From positions 23,826,795 through 23,890,794 of the forward strand of contig OY726561.1 in NCBI GenBank assembly GCA_963383645.1: a DNA stretch of 64,000 bases, given 5' to 3'. Numbering within the stretch: position 1 is the first letter of the stretch; every line of letters begins with the position of its first letter. Below the pieces are notes generated by a model, which worked only from the letters and a program-made list of their open reading frames with translations, ran no database searches and was not told where the DNA came from. A program made the position numbers and the translations under genes. The DNA comes from Muscardinus avellanarius (Eukaryota > Chordata > Mammalia > Rodentia > Gliridae). Shown one piece after another: positions 52,022 through 62,150 of this stretch.

Positions 52022-52227
52022 TGTGCATGCGGTACTGGAGGTGGAACCCAGGGGCTTTTCTATCTCCGGGCTATACTCCCAGACCTATTTTATACTTTAT
52101 TTGGAAAAAGGGTCTCACTAAGTTGCTAAGAGCCTCATTAAGCAGCTGAGGCTGGCTTTGAACCTATGCGAGCCTCCTATTTCAGCTTCCCAAGTGCTGG
52201 GAAGCGTGCACCATCACACGCAGCTGA
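52022..52227 (-). mobile_element. B1-ID SINE, B-long
   Basis: GCGGTACTGGAGGTGGAACC, TCTCCGGGCTATACTCCCAG, 'aagttgctaagagcctcatt' and CACCATCACACGCAGC; a short deletion in CTGGGAAGCGTGCACC. Confidence 0.92.
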
Positions 52228-52234
52228 AAATTTT

Positions 52235-53900
52235 TTTTAACATTGAATTCTGTATAAGACACATTGCATGGCTCAATGGAGAAAACACTACACATGAAGA
52301 TGGTTTCCATTCCTGTGCTTACAAGTACAAATTTCAGTATGCGGGTAATAATGTGTACTACATTTAAAATAAACTATTCAGTTTGAAAACATTTAAATCA
52401 TGGTCAAGATGGTGGACACATTAACACATAATCAAAAGCAAGTAAACGCCATTAACTCTCTTTGTTATTTTCTTTATTGCACTGACTGAAGCCATTGTGA
52501 AACATTCTGAAATCCTTATTAGCATGAGTTTCAATGCCTTCATTCTGATTTTGCTTCATCATAGTCAAAGGTTTTTTTGTATTGAAATAAGAAACCATAA
52601 AAATTTTGTAGAGTAATTTTAAAATAAACTGACTTTGATATAGAAATCCATATTGGATATCAACTTGAATCTATACCAGGAATTTATTCAAGTAAAGAGA
52701 GTAATTTTACTTGGAGGGTATTGCTATCAGTAGCAAATAAAGTTATTCAATTCTCCATGACCTTCCTTCAACATTTTATATTGATTTGTTTTTCACCTGC
52801 ATGTTGATCTCTGCCTTTTAAAAGGCAAGTTCCACCAATGTTGGCATAATTTCTGCTTGTGTTTTTCTATATTCCACTTATTGGTTAAGTATTTCATTAA
52901 ACAAGCTTCCTAGAATATCCTACTCTTTTTTTTTTTCCTGTAGTTAAATCTGTGAATATAAGTACAAGAAAGATGTCTTTACTGGTCATTTGGGAACAGA
53001 AGTGTTGGATCTAAACTGGCAATGATTTTTTTTCTTTTCTTTTATGACAAAGAAAATTTCATGTCATCTCATGAAGAGAAATCTTAAATTTAAGAAACGA
53101 AGAGAGATTGTGATGAAATGGGATGTGGAAATAATTTGGGGAAGGATTGATACCTTGACATAATTAAATGTTCTAACTCATTATCACTGAGTGTGTGTAT
53201 TTTAGTACTGAGGATTTTATTTGATTTCTCTTGGCAATATTTTGTGATTACAGTATGCATATCTTCAATTAATTTGTGAAATATATCATTTTCGTTATTT
53301 TAAATAATACTTTGTATTCAGATTTTTTAATTATTACTTAATTTTGAGTTTAATTGTGCAGTGTTGGTGTATATTAAAACAGTATGAATAAAACAGTGAA
53401 AACATTAAAAGGTCATAAAATGGTATACAAATAGGAGAAATTGGGATACAAATGCTGTCTCTTAGGAAGAAAACTCCTGACAAACAACTAGTTCTCCATA
53501 AATTAATCAATTAGAGAAATGTCAAAAAACACAATTCTTTTTTTCTATGAAGAGTATAAATATAACTGAAATTTTTGGAAGAAAAAATAGGTGCAAATAA
53601 CTACTGGTAAATAAAAATTCTGAAATAAACTAAAGGAACAAAAAGGATAAAATGGATTACAAAATATCAAATGTTTTACATATAAAAACTACTCAAAATA
53701 TTTTTAGTGGAACAAATAGATGAAATAACAAATGGGTCAAAATAGAAAAAAAAGGTATAGCATAACAATGAGGAAAAATTAACTTTAAAGAAAATCATGT
53801 TGGTATCTTTAGAAACCTTAAGGAAAAGAGAAAAACATGAATCCATTCATCATAGTATGCATACGGATGAAGCAGAAAATGGCCAAAGACTAAAATGTAA
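52235..53900. other. A+T-rich DNA, no gene recognised
   Basis: About 1.7 kb with no repeat, RNA gene or supported exon. Confidence 0.45.
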
Positions 53901-53902
53901 AA

Positions 53903-54092
53903 GGGAGCTGGTCTTAGTACCACATGCCTGCCTGTAGTCCTAACGCTTGGGGGCTGAGACAAGATGATCACAGATTTGAGGACAGCCTCAGCAAGTAGTG
54001 AGACTCATCAAACTAAGTGAGACCCTGTTTCAAAATAAAAATGAGGTAGAATGACCCTGGATTCAATCCCTGGTACTGAAAAAAAAAATCAT
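53903..54092 (+). mobile_element. B1-ID SINE, old, ID half shortened
   Basis: GAGCTGGTCTTAGTACCACA, CTAACGCTTGGGGGCTGAGA, linker, then only AGGTAGAATGACCCTGGATT and CAATCCCTGGTACTG of the ID half. Confidence 0.82.
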
Positions 54093-54184
54093 AAAAGGAT
54101 AAAAAATATATAATATTGAGAAACTTGGTCTAATTTTCTATAAATAAGAGAGTTTAAAAACATAACTAAAATTCAAAAGCAATA

Positions 54185-54345
54185 TGAAAATAGCAAGACA
54201 TGCTAGCATATACCTGTAAACCCAGTATTTGGGAAGCTGATACAGGAGGATTACAAGTTTGAGATCAGCCTCAGCAACATAGCAAGACCCTTAGAAAGTT
54301 AGCCATACCATGGTTTAATTAAAAATGTAGAAAAAAATACATAAA
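54185..54345 (+). mobile_element. B1-like monomer, old
   Basis: AGCAAGACATGCTAGCATAT, CCCAGTATTTGGGAAGCTGA and GCAACATAGCAAGACCC; no ID half. Confidence 0.75.
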
Positions 54346-54447
54346 TGTAGATGCATGTAAATATGTCTGTATTATATGTACATTTCTCTACCTTGTTTTT
54401 CAAACCAGGAACTATGCAAAATGTTTCACATACCTACATATACTTTT

Positions 54448-54551
54448 TTTGGAAGATTTAAAGAAGTTTATTAAAAAGATAGAAATACAGAAAATAGAAA
54501 TACAGACCCATGCCAAAATGGCATGGGAGGTGAATTGAAATGAATACACCC
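54448..54551 (-). mobile_element. Tiny retroposed RNA 3' end with 15-bp TSD
   Basis: Exact direct repeats CCTACATATACTTTT at 54433-54447 and 54552-54566 flank about 104 bp. On the minus strand the insert ends in AATAAACTTCTTTAAATC, then TTCC and a short A tract, i.e. a poly(A) signal at the normal distance from a tail. It is therefore the 5'-truncated copy of a polyadenylated RNA mobilised by L1. The insert contains ATGCCATTTTGGCAT, a short inverted repeat. The source is not recognised; it could be an mRNA 3' UTR or an LTR transcript end. Confidence 0.85.
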
Positions 54552-54566
54552 CCTACATATACTTTT

Positions 54567-56080
54567 AAAATGAAAAAAATAAATTTATATATGTAGTCAA
54601 TAAACATATACATGAATAGAAACTATTCTGAGTAACATAAAACAAAATAATTTTACTATGTTTTTATAGCAACATACACACACAGTATAAAATTATCTTT
54701 CAAATAAATCTTAAATTATTTATCAGCTGTTGTTTGATATTGAGCTCTAAAATTGTTTGATGTTCATCATAGAACAAAGAAAAGGTTAACATAATCCAAT
54801 TATTTTCAATGTTGATGAAAACCAAAAGATAAAAGATGATAAATGGATTCTGTAAAAGCCCTTAAAGGCTAAACTGAATTGGAACACTTGGATTAAACTC
54901 TTGATTTATTTTAGTTTCCCATCTATCAACTCTATTGATCACCTTTAAATCTCTCTATATATTTACCTATGTATCTTTCATTTACATATTTTTTTTACTT
55001 TATTTTTTGCAATGTCTAGAAACATGGAGAAACCAGTAGCAACATGTATATGTTGTTTCACTACTGGTAGTCAGTTCACTTCAGAGAAATCTCTGGTTAT
55101 TGGTCTAAGGTAAGAGATATATAATGTAAATCTAGAATCTTGATATGCCAGATGACACGGAAGCTACAAAAAGAAATTGGAGCTGTATACAAATGACTTA
55201 GCAAGACTGCAGAGACTACCAGGTGTAAAAGAGGAGAAAATCTCAGCATCGGTTAGGAGAATATCTTGAACAAGCTGAAATCTAACAAATGTACTTATGT
55301 CTTACTGATAAAAGTTACATTAATAAAAATGGATGAAGTTGCTCTAGAAGTAAAACTTTACTTTGTAAACTAAAAACTAAAAGAAAGCAAACATTTACTC
55401 TTTCACTAATAACACTAGTACCACATAGTTGATAAGGAAATGTTTTTATACAATTTTCTGTTAATAAGTGAGAAAATAATGATAAACTTTAAATACTGCC
55501 ATATCCAGGTACTGGTGAACTAATGGATCTGGACAAAGTCCACCAACAAAAGTCAACATCATTAAAAGAGGCACCGTAACAGATATCTTGGAATAGAAGA
55601 GAAAATTTACAAGAAATAGAATTGTATTAGATTACATCATATGATGTTTAAGTGTATTCACTTGAAAACACCGTATAAAATTTGTAGCAAATGCACTTGA
55701 AAAACGTTTTTATAATGTTATAAATTTTCAAATATGGAATGTTGCATATCCTAAGTTTATCAGGATATAAAGCAAATCAAGGTAACAAAAAAAAAAGATT
55801 GCAAAGAGAAATTATTTACTGTCTAGGATAATACTTCTCTCTCAATGGAGAAAATCTTCACCCCATGGACTAAGGGTAAATAGTTTCAGCAGTTATAGAG
55901 GACTTCAAGTAAGGGTGTTTCTCAAATCAGAGACAAATTAAGAAATGAGTTTCTTTCTGTCCTTGCTGCTCACTGTAAGCTTTCCAAGAGTAACTCCTAC
56001 ACATGGCCTCACTGCAATATGCAGGTATTTTATCAATGAATTAATTCATCTCCTCAAATTTCAATATATATCCTTCTTGA
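54567..56080. other. DNA without recognised genes
   Basis: A+T-rich, no family or exon recognised. Confidence 0.42.
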
Positions 56081-56082
56081 AG

Positions 56083-56395
56083 AGTATCTAGGGAGTAATT
56101 GGGATCCTAGAAAGACTTCAGATAATGGAAGAGAAACTGCAGTGAGTCAAGGGAGGTGGTCTAGAGGAAGAGGGAGAGGTCAGAATCAATGATGGAAACA
56201 CTTCCATTGACATTATGCACATATGTAAGAATATCAATGTTCTGTATGAGGAAAAAGGGCAGAGGGAAGAGGCAGGGAAAAACCCAGCAAGCTCTGTGTG
56301 CATGTATACTACTCTCATTATGGATTATGTTATAATGTGAGACTATAATTGCCAATAAAAGGATAAAAATGTAAATAAAAAAGAAAAGTAACCTA
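56083..56395 (+). mobile_element. L1 3' UTR, sense, tail-to-tail with the next
   Basis: GTATCTAGGGAGTAATTGGG, TTCCATTGACATTATGCACA, purine-rich tract, CTGTGTGCATGTATACTACT and an A-rich end. Confidence 0.8.
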
Positions 56396-56402
56396 TGGAT
56401 TA

Positions 56403-56600
56403 AAAAATTGTATTGGAGCATTGTAGTCATAGATCTTAATAGACTACAAGATGGTAGAGGCATATATACATACATCATTCATTTAGCCCTATCTCATTTC
56501 CTACCCACCCTCCTTTGCATGTTTGGCTTAATGATTGGCTGTGATATGTTTAACATATCAAAATTATTGATAATTTTAATAATTTTTGGAGATTTTTTTC
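56403..56600 (-). mobile_element. L1 3' UTR, reverse strand
   Basis: TTGGAGCATTGTAGTCATAG, ATCTTAATAGACTACAAGAT and TACATCATTCATTTAGCCC. Forms an inverted tail-to-tail pair with 56083-56395. Confidence 0.8.
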
Positions 56601-56646
56601 ATGCTGCTGTAAAAAAGTGGGAAAATAGAACATTCAAGAATAATAT

Positions 56647-56858
56647 GAGCTGGGCATGGTGGCCCATGCTTATAATCCCAGTACTTGGGAAGCTGAGGCA
56701 GGAGGATCATGGTTCATGGCCAGCCTCAGCTACTTAGTGAGGCCCTTTGCAACTCAGTGAGACTCTGTTTCAAAATAAAGAATAAAAATAGGGCTGAGGG
56801 TGTAGCTAGAAGATAGAATGCCCTTGGGTTTCATCCCCAGTACCACACCCAGAAAAAG
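56647..56858 (+). mobile_element. B1-ID SINE, type A
   Basis: AGCTGGGCATGGTGGCCCAT, CCCAGTACTTGGGAAGCTG, 'ctacttagtgaggccc', linker, GGGTGTAGCTAGAAGATAGA and CATCCCCAGTACCACACC. Confidence 0.92.
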
Positions 56859-56859
56859 A

Positions 56860-57940
56860 ATAATATAATCTCTTCATGGGCATCTGTGAGTAAAACAGTA
56901 ACTGAAACTGAAGGTAAAAGATCCTGGGCTCTAATGATCGAAGAGAAAGCAATTTATGAGACATGCCTTAAAAGAAGTCTGCCAACCTCAGGTGATTTCT
57001 AAATTTTTAATTTACATTTTACTACAATATATCTCACTTGTTAACAGCAATAATATTATGTACTAATCCCCAAAGGAAAACATTATCACATTTCTGCTAA
57101 AAATTTTATTTTTGCCAAGAATCACTTATTGAAGGTCTAGTTTACTGGATGAATTTGCTGTTGCCCAAAGGCTCCAGTGTGAATGTTTAGATATTCTTGC
57201 CAACATTACTGAAATAGAAATGTTTAGCCTCAGTGCCCCAGAGGATATAGCAATTTGTCTTTATATCCACAAAACTGTGTTTAAATTTCAAGTATTACTT
57301 ATTTTTCAAGGCTGTTTTTTTTCTTATTCTTACTCCTCTTTGCCTTCTTAAGTAAAAATAACGTGATGACATTTTAATTATAATGATTTTAAAAGATTTT
57401 TTAAAACACCACTTTTTAAAGATTAACCTGAAAACTTATTCTAGTCATAGGAAAATACACGTGAAGCATAAAATGTGTATAAATCTTATAAACCATTGTT
57501 ATTTTTCATATCCTAAATTCTTGGAGACACTGTTTTCATCATTGACTATATTTTAAAATTGTTCATATTAATTTTTCTTATGATAGACATTATCCATATA
57601 TTTCCAACTAAGTAAACCATTATACTATATGAATTTTCAAAAGTATTTACATTAGATAAGTAAATTTTAATATTTAACTATTTTAGCAGATTGAGTTTAA
57701 TTAACAAGGGTATCTAGTATTTTTCATATTCAAAACTAAATATTTATTATATATTAGTATTCTATATTTTACTGTAAATAATCAAGAATACAGGTTATTG
57801 CCAATGGTTTATGATTTTAGTGTAGACTTCCATTTTGTACACATATCTTTAAATAATATATTTAGCAAGTAGAAGTACTAAAATTAAGCCTTTAAAATTC
57901 TACCTCAATATTTATCCTATATTACATCCAAATAGAAAGA
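56860..57940. other. A+T-rich DNA, no gene recognised
   Basis: No repeat family, exon or RNA gene recognised. Confidence 0.45.
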
Positions 57941-57944
57941 AATG

Positions 57945-58135
57945 AAAGATGGGCGTAGTAGTACATGCCAGTAATCCCAGTACTTGTGAGGCTGAGGTAG
58001 AAAGATCATAGGTTCAAGACAAGCCTCATCAAATTACCAAGATTATGTTTCAAAATAAAGAAATAAAAAGGGCTGGAGTTATGGCTTGGAGGAAGAAAAC
58101 TGCTGGGTTCAATTTTCAGAAAAAAATGAAAGATA
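57945..58135 (+). mobile_element. B1-ID SINE, type A, old
   Basis: GATGGGCGTAGTAGTACATG, CCCAGTACTTGTGAGGCTG, linker, GGGCTGGAGTTATGGCTTGG and CTGGGTTCAATTTTCAG. Confidence 0.87.
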
Positions 58136-58244
58136 AAGAAATGGAATAAAACATTTGTAGATGTATAAGTACTTATAATTAGGTAAAATGTCATGCTAAA
58201 TTTTCAAGAGCAGATTCCAAGAACCAGGGATAGTAATACATCTC

Positions 58245-58700
58245 TTTTCATTTCCTGACACTTCCATAATAAATTACCACCAACTTAGGGGCTTACAGCT
58301 ACAAAAATGTATTTTTCATAGTTCCAAAGGATACTTGGCAAGTTTATATTCCCAGTAGAGGTGTAGGGGAGAATCTGTTACTTACTTCTTGCAGCCTTTG
58401 GTGGATCTCAACATGCTATGATTTATGGACGTATGTCTTCAGTTTCTACCTTTGTGGTCTCATGGCTTCCTTCTCATTTATTTTATTTCAAATCCCTCTT
58501 TGCCTTTTTTCTTATGAAGATCCTTCTTGTTGGATTTAGGGCCCATCAGAGAATCTAGGATTCTTTCATTATATTAATATTCTTAATTAAATCACATATG
58601 TGATGATCCTTTTTCTAAATAAAGTAACTTTCACAGGTTCAGGGAATTAGGACATGGGTATGTCTTTTGATGGGGCCACCATTCATTTGACTACATGGTA
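58245..58700 (+). mobile_element. Old mammalian interspersed repeat, family not assigned
   Basis: CTTCCATAATAAATTACCAC, CATAGTTCCAAAGGATACTT, 'gagaatctgttacttacttc', GGATTTAGGGCCCATCAGAG and 'ggttcagggaattagg' appear in the order of a widespread ancient repeat (consensus parts ACAAATTACCACAAACT and TTGGATTTAGGGCCCACC). I cannot name it safely. Confidence 0.55.
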
Positions 58701-59272
58701 TAAAAATTCTGGATTGCTATATTACTCTATTATGAACAAAGTGATGAACAAGTAAGACAAAAAATAATCAGAATGACTAGATCATAGTGTTACTTTACCT
58801 TAACTAAGTTACCCATCATCATATCAAATACATAGTAATATATTGTATTAAGATTCATACTTTTGATAAGAAAATGCTTAGTTATAAAATTGTGCTTTGC
58901 CTTTAACCATTGGGGTATTTTTCAGTATTATCCAAATCAACATCTAATAATGATTTAATATAAGTATGTCACTGCTAAAAGCAGTTACCTGTTAGAACCT
59001 AATGGTAATATAAAACCATCTGCTGTTACCCTGGCAGACTCGTATTAAGACTCCCCAGGGTTTCAAAATTCTTAGGAATGCTGAAGCTCCTCAGATGCAA
59101 TGGTGTGGTATGTAAGATTGATAGGTCTGGTCCTCTCCCTTTTCCCTCACGGGACCTGCAGCTGGGACAGAAAACCCCAGAGCCCAGGAAACCAGACGTG
59201 GAGACTTGGCAGACTCCAGATTTCATGAGGATCAGCACTCTCCCGCCTCGCTAGCCATCGCACCCAGACCCC

Positions 59273-59280
59273 ATTATAAA
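59273..59280 (+). promoter_or_regulatory. LTR TATA box
   Basis: ATTATAAA, about 80 bases upstream of the AATAAA signal; the probable U3 promoter of the provirus. Confidence 0.65.
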
Positions 59281-59358
59281 AATGCTCTCACCTTCTCTCT
59301 TATGTGTGACTCTGTTGACCTAGAGGCCAGTCGGTTGACAGACCTCACCTGGGAGAGC

Positions 59359-59364
59359 AATAAA
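59359..59364 (+). terminator. LTR polyadenylation signal
   Basis: AATAAA in the R region, followed by GTGTCTGG and T-rich sequence. Confidence 0.7.
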
Positions 59365-59442
59365 GTGTCTGGTTTTTACATTCTGCTGGCTAAAGCTTGA
59401 TTTCTCGTGCGATCCCCCACAACTCAATTTTATTGTTACATC

Positions 59443-59460
59443 TGGTGCTGAAACCCAGGA
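59443..59460 (+). other. Primer-binding site, tRNA-Phe-like
   Basis: TGGTGCTGAAACCCAGGA begins two bases after the LTR. It agrees with the complement of the tRNA-Phe 3' end (TGGTGCCGAAACCCGGGA) at 16 of 18 positions; both differences are at CpG sites and are the kind expected from CpG decay. A Phe primer points to the ERV-F-like group of class I retroviruses. Confidence 0.75.
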
Positions 59461-59758
59461 GTCAAAAATGAAGGTCCTTCCCCTTGCTGAGTTTCCTCTC
59501 CCTTCCACTGGTTTATGGGCTATTGTCTCTGGCTTCTTTGTTCCCCTAAACACATGGCTGCATCAGAGTTGAGCCTGAATAACCAGGTTATCTCCCTCCA
59601 GCTCTGAGAAAAGGGTGGATACGTCCCGTGGCTCTCTTGGCCCCACTGCTCAGTGTTGACCAGGACTACAGGGACACCTGTCTCCTGTTCTTTGTTCCTG
59701 TTCAACACTGACCAGGATAACAGGGATACTTGTCTCTTGCTCTTTTTTCAACCTAGAT
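59461..59758 (+). other. ERV leader with a 52-bp tandem duplication
   Basis: Untranslated leader between primer site and gag. GACCAGGACTACAGGGACAC (59658) and GACCAGGATAACAGGGATAC (59710) mark two copies of a unit of about 52 bp (roughly 59652-59703 and 59704-59755). Confidence 0.75.
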
Positions 59759-61755
59759 AGGGGTAACCAAAATTCAAAGTGGACCCCCAGTTCCCTCTGT
59801 GTTGTTTCCTAGTATCTAAAAACCTTGGGGCTATCAGACGATTTATGATCAAAGAGCCTCTACTTCTACTGAAACACAGCATGACCTCAGTATAAATTGG
59901 ACAATGGCTTTCTAGGGTCCAAAAATGAGTATCTCCATTTTTTTTCTTGTGGTACTGGGGATGGAACCCAGGGGAATCCTAACTCTAAGCTACACCCTCA
60001 GCCCAGCCCTATTTTTTATTCTTTATTTTGAATAAGGGTCTCACTGAGTTGCAAACAGCCTCACTAAGTAGCTGAGGCTGGCTGTGAAATGTGATCCTCC
60101 TGTCTCGGCCTCCCAAATGCTGGGGTTACAAGTGTGTGCCACCATGCCCATCTTGAATCTCTGGTTTTTAACATCTTGACTAATCTCAGCAATTTTTGTA
60201 AGCAGTCTGGCAAATTGTCTGAGATCCCCTATATCCAGGCTTTTTTGTCCTTGTGCTCTAGCCCCTCCCTTCATTCTCACTGTTTTACCACACAAGTCCT
60301 ACTGGCTCGGGACATTTCCACCTTCTCTCTCAATCCCCTCCCTCAACAGCCAGCAGTTCCTAACCCTGTAGAATCATGGCCACCATTTTCTGAATTCACT
60401 GAGTCATGGCCATCACCTTCTGACTCCACCCTGGACCTACAGGAACTTTCTTCCACACCCTGAACACCACCCTATTCTGAACCTAATTTCCCCTCTCTAC
60501 AGACTAACACCTCACCTTCTTTACCATTCTCCCCTCCCTCTCCTGCTTCTCCAGGTTTCTCCATCTACCCTTCACTCTCAGGTTTCACCCTGCCCTCCAT
60601 CACTACTCCAGTGCCATTCCATTCCAAACTGCTTCTCTTTCCCCTTCCTTCCTCCCTTAAAAGGTTTTCCCTCAACTACCCCTCTCCTTCCCCTCTGAGC
60701 CATCATACTCGCTCCAGGGACCCACTCTTGCTTCTGGCTCCCCTGTGCGAGGTGGCCTGCATAGAGGGGTTAGCCCAAATCCATGTTCCTTTCTCCCTGC
60801 CAGACCTATCCCAAATTGAAAAACAAAAAAAAATTAGGCTCATTCTCCTCCAACCTGTCCACATTTATTAAGGAATTTCAATACCTTGTCCAGGCCTGTG
60901 ATCTCACTTGGCAGATCTGCATGTAATTTTAACCTCTACCTTATCCTCTGAGAAGTGTGACCACATCATAAGGATCACCCATTTAACAGACTCTACATTG
61001 CCCCCTGGGGTAGTCACTGTCCCCTCCGAAGATCCCACTGGAATTACCAGCCTAGCACAACCAGTGGAGAGAAACTAAAAAAGAGGCACTATATGATTAG
61101 TGTGCTTCCTTGATGGTATGCAGACCACCTCCCACAAAGCAGTTAACTATGACAAACTTAAAAATATATTACCCAGGACCCAGATGAAAACCCAGCTATT
61201 TTCCTAAATCAGCTTCAAGAGGAGTTCACCCTCTATACCTGCCTGGACCCCTCTATCAAGGTGAGATTCATAGTGCTGGAAACCATTTTATTGGACAGCC
61301 AACCGCCGATTTTCAAAGAAAATTTAAAAAGGCTGAGGATGTCCCTCAGACCTCCATCTGAGATCTGGTGAATATGGTCTTTAAGGTTTTCAGCTCCTAA
61401 GAGCCACAGGCTGAAGTTGAGCATGCTATCCACCCTCAGCAAAAGGTAGATTTGCAAACTTGAACCTTGATAGCAGCCCTGCAGCCAGCTGTTGCGACTT
61501 AGTCCTGTGGACAGTCAGTGCCACCTTTGGGTGAAGGACAAAAATGACAGGTGCTTCAGGAGCCTGCTTCAAGTGCAGTAAAGAACAACACTGGGCTAAC
61601 CACTGACCAAAGCCATGGCTGCCAACCAGACGATGCCCAGTGTGTGGCCAGGAGGGCCACTAGAAAAGTGATTGTCTTTGGAAAAGCAGTGAGCCCCAGG
61701 TGCCTCAACACAGAGAGAGTACCCATCCAGACCAGGCATCGCCATTGGCCCTGCT
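59759..61755 (+). pseudogene. gag: ERV gag (matrix, capsid, nucleocapsid), broken
   Basis: Class I (gamma-like) gag. The expected start codon position, 59759-59761, reads AGG in place of ATG, followed by G-N-Q-N-S-K and L-K-T-L-G-L matrix-like text in the same frame. A SINE splits the matrix region (about 59938-60156). A proline/serine-rich segment (60300-60700) and a capsid start with V-P-F-S-L-P-D-L-S-Q-I-E-K near 60785 follow. The nucleocapsid has two CCHC knuckle positions in one frame: 61565-61606, where the last Cys codon is TGA, and 61634-61675, where a TAG lies just after the His. Frameshifts also occur in capsid. No functional Gag can be made. Confidence 0.88.
59938..60156 (-). mobile_element. 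B1-ID SINE, type A, inserted in ERV gag
   Basis: TTGTGGTACTGGGGATGGAA, AGCTACACCCTCAGCCC, linker, B1 with CTCCCAAATGCTGGGGTTAC to GTGCCACCATGCCC. It interrupts the matrix-coding part, so the provirus is older than this insertion. Confidence 0.92.
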
Positions 61756-61759
61756 CAGC

Positions 61760-62150
61760 CTAGCTGAAGACTGATGGCTGCAGGACTTATCAATCAAATC
61801 ACCCTTGCCAAGGCCAGGGTAATTCTCAAGGTAGCCAGTAAGTCGATTTCCTTTCTGGTTGACATTAAACGTACCTAGTAGGTCCTTCCATCTCTTTTGG
61901 GTCCTAGTTTCCCTTCTTCAATCTTGGTTCAGGGGATTGATGTAAAACTCTCCTGCCACCAAATGGGCCACCTTTTTGCCACCTGGAAAACTCTGTGGTT
62001 GCCCGCCCATTCCTAATTATCTTTTTGTGTTCCACCCCCCCCCCCCCATTTGAGGAGAGACTTTTTGACCAAAGTTGGGACTGAACTTTCATTTCCTTCC
62101 CTCACCATCTCCCCCAATATACTCCTAATGGCTGTCTTTACTGATGATGC
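61760..62150 (+). pseudogene. pro: ERV protease, broken
   Basis: A stretch reading I-T-L-A-K-A-R-V-I-L-K-V-A from about 61795 leads to F-L-V-D at about 61852-61863, where retroviral aspartic proteases carry D-T/S-G. Here the codons after D are ATT AAA, so the catalytic triad is destroyed, and two stops follow within a few codons. Protease C-terminal text (R-D-F-L-T-K-V-G-T-E-L) starts at 62053 after a frame change and a C homopolymer at 62034-62047. Gag, protease and later pol now sit in three different frames. Confidence 0.8.
62034..62047. repeat. C homopolymer in the ERV
   Basis: About 14 C in a row (with one A near the start); a likely slippage site behind the frame change in the protease region. 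Confidence 0.9.

Larger units (their letters stand above)
58990..59440 (+). repeat. 5' LTR of a class I endogenous retrovirus
   Basis: The right boundary is firm: ...TTGTTACA ends at 59440, two bases before the primer site. Inside are a TATA box (ATTATAAA, 59273-59280) and a poly(A) signal AATAAA at 59359-59364, in the order and spacing of U3-R-U5. The left boundary is a best guess at TGTTAGAACC (58990), giving about 450 bp; TGTTACCC at 59024 is an alternative. The 3' LTR lies outside the window, so the terminal inverted repeat and target duplication cannot be checked. Confidence 0.8.
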
